DNA of 64,000 nt from NCBI GenBank assembly GCA_037501455.1, contig CM074858.1, positions 94,958,501-95,022,500 on the forward strand, read 5' to 3'. Below the pieces are notes generated by a model that saw only the letters and a program-made list of their open reading frames with translations, was not told where the DNA came from and searched no databases. Both the position numbers and the translations under genes were made by a program. Below, in pieces: positions 56,277 through 64,000 of this stretch; the first letter of the stretch is position 1; each line of letters starts with the position of its first letter. Source of the stretch: Lantana camara. Its lineage: Eukaryota > Streptophyta > Magnoliopsida > Lamiales > Verbenaceae.

Positions 56277-58823
56277 TGTGGCGCCCGACCATGGGTCACC
56301 ACATCCCCCACACTAGGATAAAACTCATATACGAATATAGTCGTACACAAGTACAATCATAGCGAATGTAGACATGACATGGACACTGGCTAGGCGGGAC
56401 TGACCCGGTACCAACAATTAGAATAACCAACAAGAGTAAACAGGAATATAAACAGGAGTTGCAGAAGCATAATCATAGCTAATCAATAATATGCAATCTC
56501 CAAGTCATAAATACATAGTAATCTGAAGTACGAGTATTTGGCCCACACGACCTCAATATTAATACAAAACAAAGGGTATATAGATAAGTGTGTGGTACAG
56601 AATGAGTGTAACCTAGCTAGACACGAAAATACACTAAAACAAATGCAGTATCCCGCCTAGCTACACCTGGAAGTACCTGAGGGACAAGAAGGGAGGGGTC
56701 AGTCTCTACAAGACTGAGTGAACGACATAAATAATATATAGAAAGCAGTAAAGTTCCTGCAAGCCATAATTCCATACAAGGTTTTTAAAGAAATGAATAA
56801 AATACGGGATATCAATGTATGGAATTACAACTATTAAGTTTAATTCAGGATAAGTGATCAGGGGCTCTGGTGAACAAGTAATCCTTTTTTCTCCGGCTTG
56901 GTGGTTCTGGTAGCTAGCCCTTACCACCCAGGACAAGGTGATCAAATAGTACATGAATTCCATTGACTGGAATCCCATTGGTCCACCAAACCTCCTGATG
57001 ACCGTTTGGGCAGCTCCGAAAAGGTGGAACACATACAAGAGATATCCGTCAGCCCATGCTTTCCCGATTCTCTCAATACACAAGATCCTGTGCCCCAAGA
57101 AGTGCAAGATTCTCCCCGAAACAGGACAGGAACATGTCACTGGTGCATTTTGAAAACATTTGGTCATTTTAAAACAAGATAGATAGATATTTATTAGGTT
57201 TTGACCAAATCATCACATAATATGGTTGTAGGGTTTATAATATATAACCTATCAATTCCTCACCTGTACCGAACCAAAAAAAAGTAAAACAGACTCCCTG
57301 AACCCTACAGAGCTAGCTCGTCACCCTTCTTGGAACTCTCTGGACAAGAGAACCTGGTACGAGTGAGACACAACTCAATATGAACCAAGTATGACGCACA
57401 ACAAATGATTCAAATGCATATAGCTTGAGCATGAGATCATATTATATCAATAACATATTCATGTGCACAATTAATGTCCCACATAATGAATAAACGAACA
57501 TAAAACATAAAGTGAAATTTCACGTTCAATGACTCACTCATGCATACGCGAAGATTAACATGCATGTAATCCATAACACTTAAAAGAGTCGAGGAAAGTA
57601 TATAAAAGTGAAAGTACGAAGAAAGCACATGAAACGTGTAAAAAATTAAAAACCGAACAGAAGGGTTCTGAACGGCCATTTCGGGTTCCTTAACAAAATC
57701 CAGATGACCGTTTGGACCCTTTCGGGTCTAGGCAGAACCACTCAGAATGGTCGTTTCCTGTTTACACTGGAGATCGGAACTGTTGAGGCTCGTAGAATAA
57801 AGGGTCAGTAGCCTTCCGAACGGCCGTTTCCAGAATACACTTGGACTCCAAACGGCCGTTTGGGAAGCATCTGGGATTAAAAACAAGGGAAAAATAGGGG
57901 TGTGGCTTGGGAATGGTTTCCAAGCCATTCCCACACCAAACCAAAGCAACCAAAACACCTCAAAACAATCACACAACATGTATATGATTTATCTACATCA
58001 TTTAGGCAACATATAATCTAAGAATAAATGCTTTGATCCATCAAAAACCCAACAAGAAACCCTTAAAATATGAAAGTGATCACTCATGATCAAACCTTCA
58101 TAAAATTCATGTTATATATGCATATATTAACTCATAATCATCACATATATTTCATATTAGTTCATGGACTCATTACAAATCAGAAACCCTAATAATACTT
58201 CATGATATTCAGACACACATATCCACATGTTACCTTGAAAATGGAAGAAAATGAAGGGGAAGGAGAAGAAAGGGTCTTGTGCTTGATTTCTTGAAGAAAA
58301 TGCAAGGAAATCTTAGCCTTTTGCTTCCTTGATCTAACCGAGATGGAGGAAGTGTGTGTCTTATGTTTTTGTGTGGAAGAAATGAAGAACAAAAGGTGCA
58401 TATGTGTGTATGTGTTTGTATCGTGAAAAAGGAAGGGGAGAAGAAGGAAAATTGCTCTCAAGTCCTCCAAGAATTTAGAGTTATGCAATTAGGTACTCAA
58501 TTCATAAATGCTACAAATAATTCCTTAAGAAATTATCAATCAAGTCCACAAGTTTCATAAAGTTTTAATTAAGGTCAATTAGGCATAGAATCTCCCAATT
58601 ACAAATAATTAAACACTTAATCATGCTCGGAAAATTTAAACATATAATTCACGTAATTAAATTCACGAAAGTAGAAATTTAAAATCACAAAATTCACAAG
58701 AATTTAATTTAAATAAATTAAATTGTGCAATTAAAGTAACGAAAAGGAATTAAATAATCCCAAATCTCAAAACTCACCCGCGTGGCGCGCGTACCTGTAC
58801 GGTCGAGAAACCGAGGTGTCACA
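56277..58823 (-). mobile_element. Element B 5' LTR, copy 2
   Basis: Complete 2.55 kb LTR with TGTGGCGCCC and GGTGTCACA plus-strand ends, next to the iMet PBS (about 56257-56268). Followed by CGTAA (58824-58828) as in copy 1. The palindrome array recurs at about 57664-57870. Confidence 0.9.
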
Positions 58824-60291
58824 CGTAACACATAATATGATAAGTTAATAATATATACAAGTCATAAACGGCGCGGGAAAAGGCAAGGAAAAATATTTAA
58901 AATACAAAAAAAGATCAAACGTGTAAAAGAAGGAGTTTTAGCTAAATAAAATCGTCATATGCGATAGAAGCTGTTCAAATGCCAATATATATTTGTAAGA
59001 AATGGGTTATATTTACAAACTTGATATAATTTACACAAAAATTAGGAGACTACAGAGTGTTTGTCATAATAAAGAAAAATTACACTTCAAAATGCTACGT
59101 GGAGTTAATCTTGTGCATGCATGTCTGAGTATGTTGTTATTTCCCATTAAAATCAATTCATGTGTTGTTGTAATTCCATTTTAATTATTCTCGAACCATG
59201 CTACACGGCCATGCAAGAATTTAGTTGGCCGTGCAGCTATTTTTTCCATAATTTTAACATTAAGGCTCGGCCTCACGCAATTCATGCATGAATCGCGCGA
59301 GGCTGTGCAACTGCTCCTTCAACAAAAATAGCAACACAGCAGTAGTTAAATCTGGCAGGGGAGATGCAGGGGTGTTGGGGCAGCAGTAGAGCAAGACCAA
59401 GCAACAAATATAAGGTATTGAAGAAGCTTAAAACCACAACAATTCAATCACACAAGTGCTCACAAGCAACCGGCAACAACAAGGTATGTGAAAGATCAAA
59501 TTATACCATGTTTTCTAACAAGAAAAACCTATGAGCATTAATGGCATCTCAACCATAACTCAACTACCAACAAATAGACATATATATATACAATAAATGA
59601 GCTACAAGGATCACCATACAAGTCTCAAAACTCAATAAGACACAAGAATGAACAAGTTCTCCCAAAATGACTTCTAACCCTAACCATTCATCAAGAACTC
59701 CATAACCACTGAATCTCTAACTTAAAACATGATTCTTATGGATGAAAATGTGCATAATATCATGGAGAACAAGATTCTAAACTCACCTTGAAACTTAAGG
59801 AAGAAGATGAAGGCTTATGAGCTCAAAATGTCAAGAAATGATAAGTTGCTCTTGTTTTTGCTCCTTTCTTGCCATTGTTTCATGTGTGAACCGAGATAAG
59901 GAAGAAATGAAAGGGAAAAAGAAGTAAAATCTGATATAAGCGGCCAAAAATAGGTCAAACCGGGTCAAAAACGGGTAGGATCATGAATACGGGTCATTGG
60001 GACTGAAATGTGAGTCGCTGGAGGTTCAAACGGCATCCCAAAAGTTACAAGACTTATTCCATTGGATCCGGATCATCGAAAAGAGTCGAACAGTGAAGAC
60101 GGATCTCGAATCCGAGTTCAAGATATCAATTAAAATTGCTTAAGGTGTCCTATTTTCTAATAGGTCCTTAAACTTTCAAAAATGATCAAATAGGCCCCAA
60201 AGCCTATTTTCAATTAAGTCCTCAAACATTTAAATAAATTACAATCATATCCAAATCATTCATAATTCATTTAATTCCAAGAAATTAGCAT
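58824..60291 (-). mobile_element. Element A 5' LTR segment, copy 2
   Basis: Matches 20842-22309, including the GCTACACGGCCA inverted repeat (one arm now carries a change: GCCGTGCAGC). It ends in AGCAT before element C. Confidence 0.9.
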
Positions 60292-61678
60292 TGTTTACAC
60301 TAAAAATTCGTGTTTATTGATTTTTCGTCAATACCGAAAAGATAATACAAATTATTTGAAAATTCAAGTAAAAGTAGGTCTTCAATCTTCAGCTTGATCC
60401 TCTGATTCTTTATTCGAACTTAAATTTATTGAATCTTAAAACGCTCCTTGATGGATTTGGTGGTTTGATCTTCTTTAACTTCAAATGTAGCTTTAAATAA
60501 CGTTAATCCGTAGGTCCTTTGACTTGTTTACGAATCAAACGCTAGATTTTGGAGAATTCTGCCAAGAACGCCGATGAACTCATTGGTAGTTCCATGAATT
60601 TAGCTTGAATAAAATGCCAATTCGCCGGTATAATGCCTTGAAAACGGATCAAACACCTAGATTTGATAACTTCGGGGAAGAAAGGTTTTTAGCCTTTCTT
60701 GAACTTGTAGAGAGGTTTTTAGCCTTTCTTGACTTGGTGTTGAGAAGTTTTTAGCCTTTCTTGAATTCGTGTTGTGTGTTGAATGAACTACACATGACCC
60801 CTTTATATAGGTGTAGGATTCAAGACTTGTGGTTCAAGTCAACTTTTATTTAATAATTATCCCTTCTATTTTTTTAAGAGATAATATCAAATAAATCATA
60901 TAAATATTTATCTCTTTAATATTTTTATTTTTAAAGAGATAATATCATACAAGACTTGAATTTGATTGGTCGGTGTGACGCAATGCGCCAAGTGTTGCCA
61001 TATGATTTGTCCTAGCTTTCTTTGACTGCAAGACTTAATTTAATTGGTCAAAACATGTCACGTTGGCACGTGTCATCACTTGATTTGTTGATAAAGTAAA
61101 CATTATAATATCAATTTAAATTTAAATATTTACTTTTGAAATCAAATTTAGAATAATTTCAAAATATAAAATAGCAAATTAAATTAATAATATAAAGTTT
61201 ATTTATTAGTCTACAAATGCCCCCACTTCTAGGCTCGGGGAAAAACATACCAAGTATTTGTAAGAAGGCGGGACTTGAAGTACTCAAATTTATTGAACAT
61301 AACTTTTTTTTGAAGATGTGACTAAGCTTGAAGTTTAATTCAAGTTGCCTACGTACCCCCTCAAGAGGATCAAGTCATGACGTAGTTCAATTTTTTTTTT
61401 CCAAACTTATAGACATTTTATACTCGTGTCAGGGAGTACACTTGACTTTGGTTTTAAAAAATTTATACTCGTGTTAAGGAGTATATTTGAACTTGAATTT
61501 GATTTTGAACAGTTTATACTCGTGTTAAGGAGTACTTGAATTAATTTTAAACAGTTTATACTCGTATTAAGGAGTAACTTGAACTTGAATTTGATTTTGA
61601 ACAGTTTAGACTCGTGTTAAGGAGTATATTGGACAGTTTATACTATTATCAAGGAGTATTTCAACTTTCACTAGAATT

Positions 61679-63094
61679 TTAGTTGCCCCCAATATTTTCC
61701 TGGCGGTCTGTATCCACTTGTCGAATTTGACTTCTTTGATGATACATGATACTTCTTTTGCCCCCATGGACGTCTGATAAACTTGTGATGCTGGTGGTAT
61801 TCAGTTGTATAGTATCTCCATCGTCAAGGATGATCTTTCCGTTATTTACAAGTTCCATGATCTTTTCTTTAATCACAAAACACTTTTCTGTGGGGTAACT
61901 AATGACTCGATGATACTTGCAATATTTAGTGTCATCAACCCTTCCACTTTCATTTGGACGTTTTGGTTTGGGGAGCTCAATCAACTTCTTAGCTAATAGT
62001 TCATCAAAGATATCGGGTACATCTGAGTCTAAAAAGGGATATTCTTTTTCTTGATTTCTCATTGAGAAGTTAATTTCACGATTGAAAATAACAAGTTCCA
62101 AATCATGAGCACGAGTAGCCAATTCTTCAAAGTTGAGGGGTTTGATTCCTTGTAAGATATAGAGAAGTTCCCAATTCATCCCCTGAATACACATTTCAAC
62201 TACGGATATTTCTGAGAGTTTGTCTTTGCAGTTGAGGCTTAGTGATCGCCAACGGTTAATGTAATCCACAACGGGTTCATCTTTCCACTGTTTCGCATTG
62301 GTGAGTTCAATCATGCTTACTGTACAGCGTGTGCTATAAAAGCGGTTAAGAAATTCCTTCTCTATTTGATCCCAACTGTCAATTGATTCCGGTTCCAAGT
62401 CAATATACCAATCGAAAGCAATTCCTTTGAGTGATTGCACAAGCTGTTTCACTAGATGATCTCCATATGTTCCTGCATTGTTGCATGTTTCTATGAAATG
62501 AGCCACATGTTGCTTTGGATTGCCCTTTCCATTAAATTGCTGAAAACTCGGTGGTTGATAACCCATCATCATCGTCAAAGAATCAATGTGTTTAGTATAC
62601 GGTTTTGAGTATGTTGGAGAATTTTGCGAGGGTGCACCATACAGAGCTCTAATTGTATTAGTTATCATATTTTGCAGTTCTTGCACAGATAGGGCGGCGA
62701 TGGATGTAGTAGAGTTAGGTTTTGATCCAGAGTCATGTTGAGGAGACAAGTTCACTCGCTTTTCATCTACAGTGGCTTGAACCGAAGGAGTCTGAAGGTT
62801 ACGACTAGACTGACCATGATCGCGATTTTCTAACTTATTCATAAGTTGAGCAATCTGGAAGTCTTTATCCTCCAAAGTCTTTTGCAAGTTAGCCATTATT
62901 TGAGTCATTTGGGAAACTTGCTCTTCGAGAGTCATAGTCTTCGTCTCTTCAGTAAAATGAGTTTCCTTTGATTTAGTTTCCTTGGGGGTCGAAGGAGTTG
63001 AACCATCAGACGATTTCGAGTCATTTAGGTGACCATCTGTAGAAGACTGTACAGTCGCATCAACTTCTTTGCTCTTCAGATTGGGTTCGTTCAC
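61679..63094 (-). CDS. gag: Gag protein of element C (471 aa), intact frame, copy 2
   Basis: Same length and start as the copy at 23697-25112, no stop or indel. By eye the two differ at about 24 nucleotides and 19 residues, so most changes are replacements. The gag core (FDWYIDLEPESIDSW, RFYSTRCTVSMIEL, VVDYINRWRSLSL) and the CKYH...EKCF finger are unchanged; differences cluster in the polar N-terminus and the linker after the core. It would provide the particle protein but no enzyme. Flanked by the element's own PBS upstream and hairpin array downstream. Confidence 0.9.
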   Translation of the reverse strand: MNEPNLKSKEVDATVQSSTDGHLNDSKSSDGSTPSTPKETKSKETHFTEETKTMTLEEQVSQMTQIMANLQKTLEDKDFQIAQLMNKLENRDHGQSSRNLQTPSVQATVDEKRVNLSPQHDSGSKPNSTTSIAALSVQELQNMITNTIRALYGAPSQNSPTYSKPYTKHIDSLTMMMGYQPPSFQQFNGKGNPKQHVAHFIETCNNAGTYGDHLVKQLVQSLKGIAFDWYIDLEPESIDSWDQIEKEFLNRFYSTRCTVSMIELTNAKQWKDEPVVDYINRWRSLSLNCKDKLSEISVVEMCIQGMNWELLYILQGIKPLNFEELATRAHDLELVIFNREINFSMRNQEKEYPFLDSDVPDIFDELLAKKLIELPKPKRPNESGRVDDTKYCKYHRVISYPTEKCFVIKEKIMELVNNGKIILDDGDTIQLNTTSITSLSDVHGGKRSIMYHQRSQIRQVDTDRQENIGGN

Positions 63095-63217
63095 GCTATC
63101 AACTCCCTTATTCTTCGGGTTGGGTTGTTTTTAAGGAGCCATCGAATATTCGTTGAACTTTGGTATATGAAAAGGCAGAGATGAGAGGTAAGATTAGTCC
63201 CACTGGGCGTGCCAATC

Positions 63218-64000
63218 TGTTTACACTAAAAGTTCGCGTTTATTGATTTTGGTAAACACCTGATAAATAGTACAAATACTTTGTGAATTTAAATATCAAA
63301 GTGGGTCTTCGATTTTCAATTTGATCCTCTGATTCTTCCTTTGAACTTAGAGTTGTTGAATCTTCAAACGCTCCTTGATGGATTTGGTGGTTTGATCTTC
63401 TTGAACTTCAAATGTAGCTTTCAATAACGTTAATCCGTAGGTCCTTCGACTTGTTTACGAATCAAACGCCAGATTTTGGAGAATTCCGCCAAGAACACCG
63501 ATGAACTCGTTGGTAATTCCGTGAATTTAGCTTGAATATAACGCCGATTCACCGGTATAATGCCTTGAAAACGGATCAAACGCCTAGATTTGATAACTTC
63601 GGGGAAGAAAGGTTTTTAGCCTTTCTTGAACTTGTAGAGAGATTTTTAGCCTTTCTTGAATTCGTGTTGAGAGGTTTTTAGCCTTTCTTGAATTCATGTT
63701 GTGTGTTGAATGAACTACACATGACCCCTTTATATAGGTGTAGGATTCAAGACTTGTGGTTTAAGTCAACTTTTATTTAATAATTATCCCTTGTATTTTT
63801 TTAAGAGATAATATCAAATAAATCATATAAATATTTATCTCTTTAATATTTTTATATTTAAAGAGATAATATCATACAAGACTTGAATTTGATTGGTCGG
63901 TGTGACGCAATGCGCCACGTGTTGCCATATGATTTGTCCTAGCTTTCTTTGACCGCAAGACTTGATTTAATTGGTCAAAACATGTCACTTTGACACGTAT
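63218..64000 (-). mobile_element. Element C 5' LTR, copy 2 (partial)
   Basis: Starts TGTTTACACT next to the PBS and matches 25236-25998. It contains about 20 bp after the third AGGTTTTTAGCCTTTCTTGA unit that copy 1's 5' LTR lacks. The TATATAAAGG box on the minus strand is preserved (about 63728-63737). Confidence 0.9.

Larger units (their letters stand above)
54125..58823 (-). mobile_element. Element B, copy 2, 3' half deleted
   Basis: Matches 16162-20841: N-terminal RT, protease, gag, PBS and the full 5' LTR. The remainder of RT, RNase H and the 3' LTR are missing at the deletion junction. Relative to copy 1 the LTR has an extra roughly 19 bp AATTTAAATAAATT-type duplication near 58705. Confidence 0.9.
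51135..64000. repeat. Segmental duplication, copy 2 (with 13.2 kb deletion)
   Basis: 51135-54124 matches 1-2992, and 54125-64000 matches 16162-25998, same order and orientation, at about 98-99% identity. The junction at 54123-54124 uses a GT present at both breakpoints (2991-2992, 16160-16161). Copy 2 therefore lacks 13,169 bp: the rest of A's 3' LTR, element D, A's internal region, part of A's 5' LTR, and B's 3' LTR and half its pol. The block runs off the window's right edge. Confidence 0.95.
60292..64000 (-). mobile_element. Element C, copy 2 (runs off window)
   Basis: Matches 22310-25998: 3' LTR 60292-61215, polypurine tract, six hairpin units (about 61416-61672), gag, PBS (about 63197-63215) and the 5' LTR from 63218, cut by the window end. 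The left target duplication AGCAT is at 60287-60291. Confidence 0.92.

Overview
This 64 kb window looks like heterochromatic DNA from a large, repeat-rich plant genome. I found no convincing single-copy host gene. The support is a set of plant-typical transposable elements: Ty3/gypsy chromoviruses with long LTRs and an initiator-Met primer binding site, a Tat-type gypsy element with an antisense gene, Angela-like and other copia LTRs, a CACTA transposon, an L1-type LINE and tRNA-derived SINE-like copies. Most coding frames are broken; two copies of one gag frame (471 codons) are intact.

Layout. 1-1405: 3' part and 3' LTR of a copia-like element. 1609-26416: one 24.8 kb nested block. Its outer element A (minus strand, TSD TATAT) has about 3.4 kb LTRs, a decayed gag and only the tail of pol. 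Element D (3767-8492, truncated) sits in A's 3' LTR. Element B (13135-20841, TSD CGTAA/CATAA) and the LTR-gag-LTR element C (22310-26140, TSD AGCAT) sit in A's 5' LTR. 26417-29824: AT-rich DNA, two SINE-like copies and a truncated LINE. 29825 to about 31900: a truncated LTR (E). About 31900-49975: a Tat-type element F (plus strand gag-PR-RT-RH-aRH-IN, plus a minus-strand gene downstream of pol), interrupted by a CACTA element (33881-36707) and three solo LTRs: I (37943-40133), G (44514-47123) and H (47921-49382). 49976-51134: AT-rich, unassigned.

51135-64000 is a second, about 1-2% diverged copy of 1-2992 joined directly to 16162-25998. A 13,169 bp segment is missing at a junction with 2 bp of microhomology. 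The nested insertions therefore predate the duplication, and the deletion followed it. A haplotypic (false) duplication in an assembly would look the same and must be excluded.

The most interesting signals are: (1) the minus-strand gene of F, which carries a consensus, frame-preserving 94 nt intron that is removable only from the antisense transcript; (2) arrays of GC-rich palindromes inside at least five different LTR families, each with its own palindrome but four sharing a CGGCCG core; (3) regularly spaced (about 61-68 bp) hairpin units in the CACTA element; (4) element C, a gag-only retrotransposon with six tandem hairpins and LTRs whose two ends have different divergence. Element names A-I are local labels.
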